Below are positions 9,013 to 16,015 of a stretch of DNA of 64,000 nt, piece by piece (position 1 is the stretch's first letter; each line of letters begins with the position of its first letter). The translations under genes were made by a program, and so were the position numbers. Under the pieces are notes generated by a model. That model was not told the DNA's origin and made no database searches. It saw only the letters and a program-made list of their open reading frames with translations. The stretch comes from Bosea sp. F3-2 (lineage in GTDB: Bacteria; Pseudomonadota; Alphaproteobacteria; Rhizobiales; Beijerinckiaceae): contig NZ_CP042331.1 in assembly GCF_008253865.1 (NCBI RefSeq), positions 5,545,501-5,609,500 on the forward strand. Direction: 5' to 3'.

Positions 9013-9047
9013 GAAAAGCAAGAGCGCCCGGAGCGGGCTCCGGGCGC
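9013..9047 (-). terminator. probable terminator after rpsU
   Basis: A perfect 10-bp stem (GCGCCCGGAG at 9024-9033, CTCCGGGCGC at 9038-9047) with a 4-base loop. On the minus strand it is followed by TCTTGCTTTTC. It lies 54 bases past the rpsU stop codon. Confidence 0.7.
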
Positions 9048-9100
9048 AATTCGCTATCGGCCCTGAGTCCGGGGCGGCGCAATGGCCACCCGGGAACTGA

Positions 9101-9334
9101 TCAGGGGCGCTTCGGCTTGGCCGGCGCGGGCAGGAGGCCTTCGCGCTGCAGCTTCTTGCGGACGAGCTTGCGAGCGCGGCGGACGGCCTCGGCCTTCTCA
9201 CGCGCCTTCTTCTCGGAGGGCTTCTCGTAGTGACCGCGGAGCTTCATCTCACGGAAGATACCTTCGCGCTGCATCTTCTTCTTGAGAGCGCGAAGAGCCT
9301 GGTCGACATTGTTGTCGCGAACGAGAACCTGCAC
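9101..9334 (-). CDS. rpsU: 30S ribosomal protein S21
   Basis: A 77-residue, strongly basic protein. The start MQVLVRDNNVDQALRALKKK and the middle FREMKLRGHYEKPSEKKAR are classic bS21, which helps position the Shine-Dalgarno helix in the 30S subunit. A C-terminal lysine/arginine/proline tail (PAPAKPKRP) extends a little beyond the shortest homologues, as usual in alphaproteobacteria. It is monocistronic: a terminator-like hairpin follows, and upstream lies the 3' end of the purEK operon. Confidence 0.97.
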   Translation of the reverse strand: MQVLVRDNNVDQALRALKKKMQREGIFREMKLRGHYEKPSEKKAREKAEAVRRARKLVRKKLQREGLLPAPAKPKRP

Positions 9335-9439
9335 GTGAAACGTCCGTCCTTAGCGGTTGATCCAAAAATGAGGGCCGGCGACGGCACGAGGCACATCGCT
9401 CGAAGGTTCGTGCGGATAGCAGAATTCAAATCGCCTGTC

Positions 9440-9476
9440 CACGCCACAAACCCGTGAAAATCGGGGTTTGTGGTGG
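9440..9476 (-). terminator. hairpin downstream of purK
   Basis: A 10-bp stem (CCACAAACCC at 9444-9453, GGGTTTGTGG at 9464-9473) lies 30 bases past the purK stop codon. There is no strong T-run, so it may be a weak or Rho-assisted terminator, or a 3'-end stabilising hairpin. Confidence 0.5.
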
Positions 9477-9502
9477 TTTCAGGCCAGCGCTGCGCCGAAT
9501 GC

Positions 9503-10603
9503 CTAGACTCCGTCGCCGGTAATGCGCGTGACATGACCCATCTTGCGGCCGGGGCGGGCGTCGCGCTTGCCGTAAAGATGCAGATGAGCGCCGGGCTCGG
9601 CGAGAATCTCGCGCCAGTGCAGCGCGGCATCGCCGATCAGATTCTCCATCTCGACGTGGCCGCGGCGGGCAGTCGAGCCGAGGGGGAAGCCGCAGACGGC
9701 GCGGACATGCTGGTGAAATTGCGAGGTCTGCGCGCCCTCGCTGGTCCAATGCCCGGAATTGTGAACGCGCGGTGCGATCTCGTTGATGACGATGCGCTCG
9801 GCCTCGCCCTCTTCGAGCACGAACATCTCGACGGCGAAGACGCCGACATAACCCAGTGCTTCGCCGATGCGGCGTGCGGCATCGATGGCGGCGTCCGAAG
9901 CCCCGGCGGAGAGATTCGCGGGCACATGGGTGAAGGCGAGGATGTGGTCGCGGTGCTCGTTCTCGCAGACATCGAAGGCGGCGAAGGCGCCGTCGAGGCC
10001 GCGGGCGGCAACGACCGAGACCTCGCGGACGAAGGGCACGAAGCCTTCGAGGATCGCGGGAAAGCGGCCGATCGCTTCGTGTGCCTCGCCGAGATCGCTG
10101 CCCGGCGCGATCTTGACCTGGCCCTTGCCGTCATAGCCGAAGCGGCGGGTCTTGAGCACGGAGGGGCGTCCGAGCGCGGCGACGGCGGCCTCGAGGTCGG
10201 CCAGCGAATCGACGGCGCGGAAGGGGGCGACGGGCAGGCCGAGATTGGCGATGAAGCTCTTCTCGCTCAGCCGGTCCTGCGTGACCGCAAGCGCGCGGGC
10301 GCCGGGGTGAAGCGGGATGCGCCCGGCCAGGAAAGCAGCGGTCGCGGCGGGAACGTTCTCGAATTCGTAGGTCACCACGTCGACTGCGCCGGCGAAGGCG
10401 GCGAGCGCCGCCTCGTCGTCATAGTCGGCAATGGTGTGACGGGCGGTGACGTCGAAGGCCGGGCTGTCGGCCTCGGGCGCGAAGATGTGGCAGCGGATGC
10501 CAAGATCCGCCGCTGCCAGCGCCATCATGCGGGCGAGCTGGCCGCCGCCGAGGATGCCGAGCATGGCACCCGGCGCAAGGCCGATGGGAACAGGGGGGCT
10601 CAT
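9503..10603 (-). CDS. purK: 5-(carboxyamino)imidazole ribonucleotide synthase
   Basis: A 366-residue ATP-grasp enzyme that uses ATP and bicarbonate to convert AIR to N5-CAIR in purine synthesis. The N-terminal GILGGGQLARMMALAAADLG motif is diagnostic. A central KTRRFGYDGKGQ binding segment and the C-terminal NEIAPRVHNSGHWT motif carry the ATP/metal-binding residues. Its ATG overlaps the purE stop codon (ATGA), so translation is probably coupled. PurE uses its product directly. Confidence 0.97.
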   Translation of the reverse strand: MSPPVPIGLAPGAMLGILGGGQLARMMALAAADLGIRCHIFAPEADSPAFDVTARHTIADYDDEAALAAFAGAVDVVTYEFENVPAATAAFLAGRIPLHPGARALAVTQDRLSEKSFIANLGLPVAPFRAVDSLADLEAAVAALGRPSVLKTRRFGYDGKGQVKIAPGSDLGEAHEAIGRFPAILEGFVPFVREVSVVAARGLDGAFAAFDVCENEHRDHILAFTHVPANLSAGASDAAIDAARRIGEALGYVGVFAVEMFVLEEGEAERIVINEIAPRVHNSGHWTSEGAQTSQFHQHVRAVCGFPLGSTARRGHVEMENLIGDAALHWREILAEPGAHLHLYGKRDARPGRKMGHVTRITGDGV

Positions 10604-11100
10604 GCGTCCTCGCGGCTGGGGCGCTCGGCGATGCCGGCGCTCTGGCGGGCGCGATAGGCATCGAGCCGCTCGGCGAGAGCTTCGTCTGACAGCGCGAGCA
10701 CGGCAGCGGCGAGAAGAGCGGCGTTGACTGCGCCGGCCCTGCCGATGGCGAGCGTGCCGACCGGGATGCCCGCCGGCATCTGCACGATGGAGAGCAGGCT
10801 GTCCTGCCCCGAGAGCGCCTTGGATTCGACCGGCACGCCGAAGACCGGCAGCGGCGTCAGCGAAGCGGTCATGCCCGGCAGATGGGCGGCCCCGCCGGCG
10901 CCGGCGATCACCACTTTGAAGCCTTCGGCCTTGGCGCCCTTGGCGAAAGCGAAAAGACGCTCCGGCGTGCGATGGGCCGAGACGATGCGGGCGTCATAGG
11001 GAATGGCGAGCGCGTCGAGCGCGTCAGCGGTATGGCGCATCGTCGCCCAGTCGGACTGGCTGCCCATGATGATGGCGACGGGAGGGTTGGTCTCGGCCAT
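10600..11100 (-). CDS. purE: 5-(carboxyamino)imidazole ribonucleotide mutase
   Basis: A 166-residue class I PurE that moves the carboxyl group of N5-CAIR to form CAIR. The motif IIMGSQSDWATM near residue 9 contains the phosphate- and catalytic-site residues, and AGGAAHLPGM is near residue 70. It is first in a two-gene operon with purK (4-base overlap). A perfect 20-bp-arm palindrome lies about 30 bases upstream of the start codon, in the 5' leader or promoter region. Confidence 0.97.
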   Translation of the reverse strand: MAETNPPVAIIMGSQSDWATMRHTADALDALAIPYDARIVSAHRTPERLFAFAKGAKAEGFKVVIAGAGGAAHLPGMTASLTPLPVFGVPVESKALSGQDSLLSIVQMPAGIPVGTLAIGRAGAVNAALLAAAVLALSDEALAERLDAYRARQSAGIAERPSREDA

Positions 11101-11123
11101 GGAATGCGCTCAAGGCTCCGCTT

Positions 11124-11245
11124 GGAGGCCGTTTTATCGATCTGCTTGCAGTGCAAGCAGATCGATAAAACAGTCTCCATCTTACTTAAAGTGAGAGACG
11201 GATTCACCGATCAGGTTGACGCAACCTGATCGGATCCGGCTCTCG
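11124..11245. repeat. two tandem GATC-containing hairpins upstream of purE
   Basis: The first hairpin has perfect 20-base arms (GTTTTATCGATCTGCTTGCA at 11131-11150 and its complement at 11152-11171). The second has CCGATCAGGTTG (11207-11218) and CAACCTGATCGG (11222-11233), with imperfect outer pairing GAGAGACGGAT/ATCCGGCTCTC. The same two-hairpin layout recurs at 39230-39345 with different stem bases. It lies in the purE leader region, but may be a mobile repeat rather than a regulator. Confidence 0.8.
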
Positions 11246-11321
11246 GGAAGCGCGCGATCTAGACCGTCCAAGGCTTGCGAATCAAGGGCGAATCGGCCTG
11301 GCGCCGCCGAAGGAAGCGGCG

Positions 11322-11546
11322 TCAGGCGATAATGTCGGGCGTCAGCGCGTCCTCGATCTGGGCGATGCGGTCCTTCAGGTAGAGCTTGCGCTTCTTCAGC
11401 CGCTGCACCTGAACCTGGTTGACCGAGCCGACCCGTTCCAGCGCGTCGATGGCGCTGTCGAGATCGCGGTGCTCCTCGCGCAGCCGCGCCAGCTCCGCGG
11501 TGAAGGTCTCGACCTCTTCCGGGCTGAGCTCGAATCCCATGGCCAT
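11322..11546 (-). CDS. YdcH-like DUF465 protein
   Basis: A 74-residue helical protein (TAELARLREEHRDLDSAID ... VQRLKKRKLYLKDRIAQIED) of the DUF465/YdcH family. The family is a short two-helix hairpin ending in the conserved KKxKLxLKDxI pattern, and no biochemical function is established. A paralogue with the same pattern is transcribed divergently 223 bases away (11770-11958). The start MAMGFELSP is accepted; a second ATG two codons in is possible. Confidence 0.85.
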   Translation of the reverse strand: MAMGFELSPEEVETFTAELARLREEHRDLDSAIDALERVGSVNQVQVQRLKKRKLYLKDRIAQIEDALTPDIIA

Positions 11547-11769
11547 CTCATCATCGCCGCACTTGCGCGCGACTATGCCTTTGCCGCGACGCCCATCGCA
11601 AGAGCGGGCGTGGCGGCACGAGGGCTAGAAGGTCGTCCTATTCACGGCTTTCCGGAAACGGACTGGCTAGGATCACAGAATCTCATGAATGCCGTGTGAC
11701 ATCACAGGGAAGACGTGAAGCCAGCTCTATGCCAGATTGAGACGTCAACCGCTCATCAGGAGGATCCAG

Positions 11770-11958
11770 ATGTCGTTGCAAACCCGTCTTGCGGAACTCG
11801 AGCGCAAGCACCGTCAGCTCGAAGACGCGATCGCACAGGCCGTGTTGAGCCCGTCATCGAGCGACCTCAGCGTCGCAGAGTTGAAGCGGAAGAAGTTGCA
11901 ACTGAAGGATGAGATCGAGCGCGTCAGGCAGACGATGCCCATGCGCACCTTGCATTGA
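11770..11958 (+). CDS. YdcH-like DUF465 protein (second copy)
   Basis: A 62-residue helical protein (MSLQTRLAELERKHRQLEDA ... ELKRKKLQLKDEIERVRQ) of the same family as the divergent neighbour at 11322-11546. The start at 11770 is chosen because AGGAGG lies at 11758-11763, six bases upstream; the longer in-frame start at 11737 lacks such a site. No signal or membrane segment is visible. The function is unknown. Confidence 0.85.
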   Translation: MSLQTRLAELERKHRQLEDAIAQAVLSPSSSDLSVAELKRKKLQLKDEIERVRQTMPMRTLH

Positions 11959-11975
11959 GGCGAGAGCGGGCGGCC

Positions 11976-12079
11976 TAGATCGCCGCGCGTCCTATCGGAC
12001 GCGAGAGGGGTGATCTATGTATTTGTTATCGCATCGGATCTTTCCGAAAAGTGGATTCCACTTTTCGGTCCGATGCTGT
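11976..12079. repeat. two-hairpin interspersed repeat, copy 1
   Basis: The first hairpin (TAGATC...GATCTA with inner GCGTCC/GGACGC, 11976-12017) is followed by TTTGTTATCGCATCGGA and a second hairpin built on CCGAAAAGTGGA/TCCACTTTTCGG (12031-12076). Copies lie at 47106-47206 and, with a different first hairpin, at 35351-35437. This is a repeat type I recall as common in Hyphomicrobiales. Confidence 0.85.
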
Positions 12080-12124
12080 AGCCCGCCAAGAATTCGACGA
12101 TCAAGCGTTCGACGATGCGGATGG

Positions 12125-12153
12125 ACCGGCCCCGGAAAGGGGCCGGTTTTTTG
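12125..12153 (+). terminator. strong intrinsic terminator
   Basis: A perfect 9-bp stem (ACCGGCCCC at 12125-12133, GGGGCCGGT at 12139-12147) with loop GGAAA, followed directly by TTTTTG. It is well separated from the preceding DUF465 gene by a repeat, so it ends either that transcript or an unannotated short RNA from the repeat region. It insulates the GlsB-YidB unit downstream. Confidence 0.85.
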
Positions 12154-12202
12154 TTGGCGCTTGCCTTGCCGAGGGCCGTCAACAGGATGACGCAATCGCG
12201 CA

Positions 12203-12227
12203 GGAACATCTTGCGCGATCAGCCGTT
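12203..12227 (+). promoter_or_regulatory. EcfG-type general stress promoter
   Basis: GGAAC at 12203-12207 and CGTT at 12224-12227, separated by 16 bases. This matches the alphaproteobacterial EcfG (sigma-EcfG) consensus GGAAC-N16/17-CGTT exactly. It lies 33 bases upstream of the GlsB-like start codon, so transcription would begin just ahead of the ribosome site. Confidence 0.78.
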
Positions 12228-12260
12228 GAGGCCGGGCGCTCATCCAAAGGGGAGGCAACC

Positions 12261-12521
12261 TTGGGCATCGTCTGGACCATCATCATCGGCTTCATCGCCG
12301 GGATCGTCGCCAAGTTCATCATGCCGGGCTCGAACGAGCCGTCCGGCTTTGTACTGACGACGATCCTCGGCATCATCGGCGCTTTCGTCGCGACCTATCT
12401 CGGCCAGTCACTCGGCTGGTACGCACCGGGCCAGGGAGCAGGGCTGATCGGCGCCATCGTCGGCGCGATCGTCGTGCTCGTCATCTGGGCCGCCATTTCC
12501 GGCCGCAATCGCGCGGTCTGA
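12261..12521 (+). CDS. GlsB/YeaQ/YmgE family small stress membrane protein
   Basis: An 86-residue inner-membrane protein made almost entirely of three hydrophobic helices (about 2-20, 28-48, 58-78) with the family pattern GFIAGIVAKFIMPG...GFVLTTILGIIGAFVATYLG. Family members (transglycosylase-associated protein, YeaQ) are typically stress-induced and of unclear molecular role. The start is TTG at 12261 with a strong ribosome site AAAGGGGAGG (12246-12255); no ATG is available in a sensible place. An EcfG-type promoter lies immediately upstream. Confidence 0.88.
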   Translation: MGIVWTIIIGFIAGIVAKFIMPGSNEPSGFVLTTILGIIGAFVATYLGQSLGWYAPGQGAGLIGAIVGAIVVLVIWAAISGRNRAV

Positions 12522-12557
12522 TCCACGAGCCTATTCCAGGACAGAGGAGTGATTGCC

Positions 12558-13061
12558 GTGAGTGACGACAACAGCAGCAGCGGTTTCCCGTCCCTGACGG
12601 CCTTGCTCGGCCTTCTGGCCGTGGCGGGCTATCAAAACCGCGACAAGATCGCCGAGTGGCTCGGCAGTCGCGGCCAGCCGGAGCCGGGACAGGTTCCCTC
12701 GTCCGCACCGCAACCCGGGCAGGCGCAAGCGCTGCCGCAGGAGGGTGGCGGGCTTCTCGGCAGCCTCGGTGGCTTGCTGGGGGCGGGCGGCGTCGGTGCG
12801 ATGGTCAACAACGGGCTCGGCGAGCTGGTCGACCGCTTCAACCAGGCGGGGCAGGGCCAGAAGGCCGATTCCTGGGTGCGCCAGGGGCCGAACGAGGAGG
12901 TCGCGCCGAACGAGCTGGAGCAGGCGCTCGGCCCGCAGGTCATCGACGCTATCGCGCGCCAGACCGGGCTGTCTCGCGAAGACCTGCTCGCGCGGCTGTC
13001 GCGGGTGCTGCCGGAGGCGGTCGATCGCTACACGCCTGAAGGACGCCTGGGCCGGACTTGA
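12558..13061 (+). CDS. YidB-like DUF937 family protein
   Basis: A 167-residue protein. The N-terminal third has a short hydrophobic stretch (SLTALLGLLAVAGYQNRDKI), the middle is rich in glycine, glutamine and proline with GGGLLGSLGGLLGAGGVG, and the C-terminal half (NEELAP-like, LEQALGPQVIDAIARQTGLS) fits YidB/DUF937. The start is GTG at 12558 because AGAGGAG ends nine bases before it; the GTG at 12549 is too close to that site. It follows the GlsB-like gene by 36 bases and probably shares its stress promoter. The function is unknown. Confidence 0.82.
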   Translation: MSDDNSSSGFPSLTALLGLLAVAGYQNRDKIAEWLGSRGQPEPGQVPSSAPQPGQAQALPQEGGGLLGSLGGLLGAGGVGAMVNNGLGELVDRFNQAGQGQKADSWVRQGPNEEVAPNELEQALGPQVIDAIARQTGLSREDLLARLSRVLPEAVDRYTPEGRLGRT

Positions 13062-13084
13062 CGCCGATCTCTGGCGCGGGCTCC

Positions 13085-14713
13085 TCAGAGCGCCCGCGCC
13101 ATCTCCCGCAGGCGGAATTTCTGGATCTTGCCGGTCGAGGTCTTCGGCACCTCGGCGAAGACGATGGTCCGCGGACATTTGAACGAAGCGAGGTGCTGCT
13201 TGCACCAGGCGATGATCTCGGCCTCGGTCGCGGTCTGGCCAGGCTTTAGCTCGATGAAAGCGCAGGGTGTCTCGCCCCATTTCTCGTCGGGCCGCGCCAC
13301 TACGGCTGCCGCCTGCACGGCGGGGTGCTTGTAGAGCGCATCCTCGACCTCGATCGAGGAGATGTTCTCGCCGCCGGAGATGATGATGTCCTTCGAGCGA
13401 TCCTTGAGCTGGATGTAGCCGTCCGGATAACGCACGCCAAGGTCGCCGGTGTGGAACCAGCCCCCAGTGAAGGCGGCCCCGGTCGATTTCGGGTTCTTCA
13501 GGTAGCCCTTCATCACGACATTGCCGCGCATCATCACCTCGCCGAGCGTCTGCCCATCGCGCGGGACGGGCTGCATCGTCTCGGGGTCGAGCACGTCGAG
13601 CCCCTCCAGTGCCGGGTAGCGCACGCCCTGGCGCGCCTTCTTGGCCGCCTGATCGGCGGGGGAAAGCGCATTCCAGTCGTCGTTCCAGTCGTTGACGACG
13701 GAGGGGCCGTAGCATTCGGTCAGGCCGTAGAGATGCGTCACCTCGAAGCCTGCCTGCTTCATGCCGGCGAGCACCGCCTCGGGCGGCGGGGCGGCGGCGG
13801 TGAAGAAGGAGACCGTCTGCGGGAAGTCGCGCCGCTCGTCGGCTGGGGCGTTGAGCAGCGTCGACATCACGATCGGCGCGCCGCAGAGATGGGTGACGCC
13901 ATGGTCGGCCAGCGCATCGTACATCGCCTTGGCGCGGACCTGCCGCAGGCAGACATGGGTGCCGGCGACGATCGAGATCGTCCAGGGGAAGCACCAGCCG
14001 TTGCAGTGGAACATCGGCAGGGTCCAGAGATAGACCGGATGCCGGCCCATATTGCCGGTGATGACGTTGGAGGTGGCGAGCAGATTGGCTCCGCGGTGGT
14101 GATAGACCACGCCCTTGGGGTCGCCGGTGGTGCCGGAGGTGTAGTTCAGCGCGATGGCGTCCCATTCGTCTGATGGCATCTGCCAGTCGAAATCCGGGTC
14201 GCCGCCGGCAATGAAGTCCTCGTACTCGATGCTGCCGAGGCGTTCGCCGGGCCCGTCATAAACCGGGTCGTCATAGTCGATGACCAGCGGCTTCGCCTTG
14301 CAGAGCGCGAGCGCCTCCTTGATCGTCTTCGAGAATTCGCGGTCGCAGATCAGCACCTTGGCCTCGCCATGGTCGAGCGAGAAGGCGATGATCGCGGCAT
14401 CGAGCCGGGTGTTCAACGTGTTGAGCACGGCGCCGGCCATCGGCACGCCGTTATGGCATTCGAGCATGGCCGGCGTGTTCGGCAGCATCGCGGCGACCGT
14501 GTCGTTCTTGCCGATGCCGTGCTTCGCCAGAGCGGATGCGAGCCGGCGCGAGCGGGCATAGAACTCGGCATAGGAGCGGCGGAGCGGGCCGTGGATGATC
14601 GCCGTGCGGCTCGGGAAGACGGCGGCTGCACGCTCAAGGAAAGTGAGCGGCGTCAGCGGCTGGAAATTCGCCGGGTTGCGGTCGAGATCGGTGTCATAGG
14701 CCGAACGGGTCAT
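13085..14713 (-). CDS. acyl-CoA synthetase (AMP-binding, long/medium-chain type)
   Basis: A 542-residue ANL-superfamily enzyme that activates a carboxylic acid to its CoA thioester through an acyl-adenylate. The P-loop motif YTSGTTGDPKG is near residue 190. The A5/A7 region reads HLYGLTECYGPS and GWFHTGDLGV, and the C-terminal catalytic lysine is in PKTSTGKIQKF near residue 530. The start at 14713 has GGAAGG upstream. The overall pattern fits fatty-acid or branched-chain acyl-CoA ligases of the AAE/DmdB-like group; the substrate cannot be fixed from sequence. It converges with the YidB-like gene. Confidence 0.92.
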   Translation of the reverse strand: MTRSAYDTDLDRNPANFQPLTPLTFLERAAAVFPSRTAIIHGPLRRSYAEFYARSRRLASALAKHGIGKNDTVAAMLPNTPAMLECHNGVPMAGAVLNTLNTRLDAAIIAFSLDHGEAKVLICDREFSKTIKEALALCKAKPLVIDYDDPVYDGPGERLGSIEYEDFIAGGDPDFDWQMPSDEWDAIALNYTSGTTGDPKGVVYHHRGANLLATSNVITGNMGRHPVYLWTLPMFHCNGWCFPWTISIVAGTHVCLRQVRAKAMYDALADHGVTHLCGAPIVMSTLLNAPADERRDFPQTVSFFTAAAPPPEAVLAGMKQAGFEVTHLYGLTECYGPSVVNDWNDDWNALSPADQAAKKARQGVRYPALEGLDVLDPETMQPVPRDGQTLGEVMMRGNVVMKGYLKNPKSTGAAFTGGWFHTGDLGVRYPDGYIQLKDRSKDIIISGGENISSIEVEDALYKHPAVQAAAVVARPDEKWGETPCAFIELKPGQTATEAEIIAWCKQHLASFKCPRTIVFAEVPKTSTGKIQKFRLREMARAL

Positions 14714-14812
14714 CGGAAAACCTTCCACGCAAGCGCGGGAAGCCTTAGCGGCTAGCGCGCCCTTGCGTAATCCATCCCTTTTTCCGATGCGGCGCAATCG
14801 CGCGGTGGCAGC

Positions 14813-15577
14813 TCAGCCCAAAAGGTGCAGGTCGCGCACCCCGTCGAAGACCAGCTTCAGGCCGACGAGGAGCAAGAGCCAGTAGACGATGCCGTAGAAG
14901 CGCTCGGCCGGAACCCGCCGGACCAGCCAGACCCCGGCGAAGGTCGCCGCGATGGCGAAAGGCAGCAGCGCGGCGGAGGCCATGAGGTTCTGGCCGTTGA
15001 GCTGGCCGAGCGCGAGATAGGGGATGAGCTTCACCCAATTCATCGCGGCGAAGAAGATCGCGCCGGTGCCGACGAAGACGGCGGGCGGCAGCTTCTGCGG
15101 CATGACATAGATCTGGAAGGGCGGGCCGCCGGCATGGGCGACCATGCTGGTGAAGCCGCAGAGGAAGCCCCAGAGACCGCCAGCGCTCCAGTTCGCCTGC
15201 GTCGCAACCGCCGGCTTCTTGCCGTCGGTCAGCATGCGGCGCAGCGCGAAGCCGACCGAAATGAGTCCAACGGCGAGAACGACGGCCGCATCCGAGACTT
15301 TCGCCGCCAGCAGATAACCGGCGAGGATGCCCAGCAGCGCTCCGGGCGCCAGCGTCGCGAGATTGCGGCGGTCGAAGTCACGCCGGTAGGACCAGACCGA
15401 GACCACGTCCTGCGCGATCAAGAGCGGCAGCATGATCGCCGCCGCCGTCACCGGCGAGACGACGAGCGCCATCAGCGGCAGGGAGAGCAGGCCGAGCCCG
15501 GAAAAGCCACCTTTCGCGAGCCCCGTCAGGATGACGGCCGGCACCATGGCGGCGAAGAAGACGAGGTCGAAGGACAT
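14813..15577 (-). CDS. TauE/SafE-family sulfite/sulfonate exporter-like membrane protein
   Basis: A 254-residue integral membrane protein with about eight hydrophobic segments and the family glycine pattern LTGLAKGGFSGLGLLSLPLM near residue 15, repeated in the second half (GFLCGFTSMVAHAGGPPFQ). TauE/SafE proteins are thought to export sulfite, sulfoacetate or similar anions. The start at 15577 (MSFDLVFFAAM) places the first helix at the N-terminus, as in homologues. A second, divergent family member is at 53729-54544. Confidence 0.88.
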   Translation of the reverse strand: MSFDLVFFAAMVPAVILTGLAKGGFSGLGLLSLPLMALVVSPVTAAAIMLPLLIAQDVVSVWSYRRDFDRRNLATLAPGALLGILAGYLLAAKVSDAAVVLAVGLISVGFALRRMLTDGKKPAVATQANWSAGGLWGFLCGFTSMVAHAGGPPFQIYVMPQKLPPAVFVGTGAIFFAAMNWVKLIPYLALGQLNGQNLMASAALLPFAIAATFAGVWLVRRVPAERFYGIVYWLLLLVGLKLVFDGVRDLHLLG

Positions 15578-15599
15578 GGGTGACGCTGCGCCGCAGGGC

Positions 15600-15867
15600 C
15601 TAGAGGCTGTTAGGGACCGTGGAAGCGATTTGACGCTGGCGATTTTGCGCGAATGCAAGGAGTTCGAGGACGCAAACCTTTTGGTTTGCTACGAAGAATG
15701 ACGCGGCAGTCGCGCAAAAGCGCCGCGCCCTGCGGGTGAGGTGAAAACGGTGGATCTGCAGCGTCGCATCGCTTGCCGATACGGACGTATCGGCAGCGCA
15801 ATGCTCCTCCCATCTCCACCGTTTTGACCTCATCAAATCGTTTCCACGGTCCCTAACAGCCTCTAGA
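15600..15867. mobile_element. 268-bp MITE-like element with terminal inverted repeats
   Basis: The ends are near-perfect inverted repeats of about 33 bp (CTAGAGGCTGTTAGGGACCG... at 15600 and its complement ending at 15867, one mismatch). The interior holds further inverted pairs: GCAAACC/GGTTTGC, AAAACGGTGGA/TCCACCGTTTT, and a central GCCGATA/TATCGGC hairpin. No protein-like reading frame is present. It could be a miniature inverted-repeat transposable element or a structured RNA. The rest of the 438-bp space between the flanking genes shows nothing except the PrpE leader. Confidence 0.75.
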
Positions 15868-16015
15868 GGTGCAGAATGGGATGGGCGAAAGTCTTAAACG
15901 TGCAAGCTTGCGCTGACCGAGGGGAGTGCGCAGGATTCCGCGCAAAACCAGCCCCGCCATCGCCGGCTCGCTTTCGGGGCTTTAGGACGAAACCCGGCGC
16001 AGAGGAACGCTTCCG

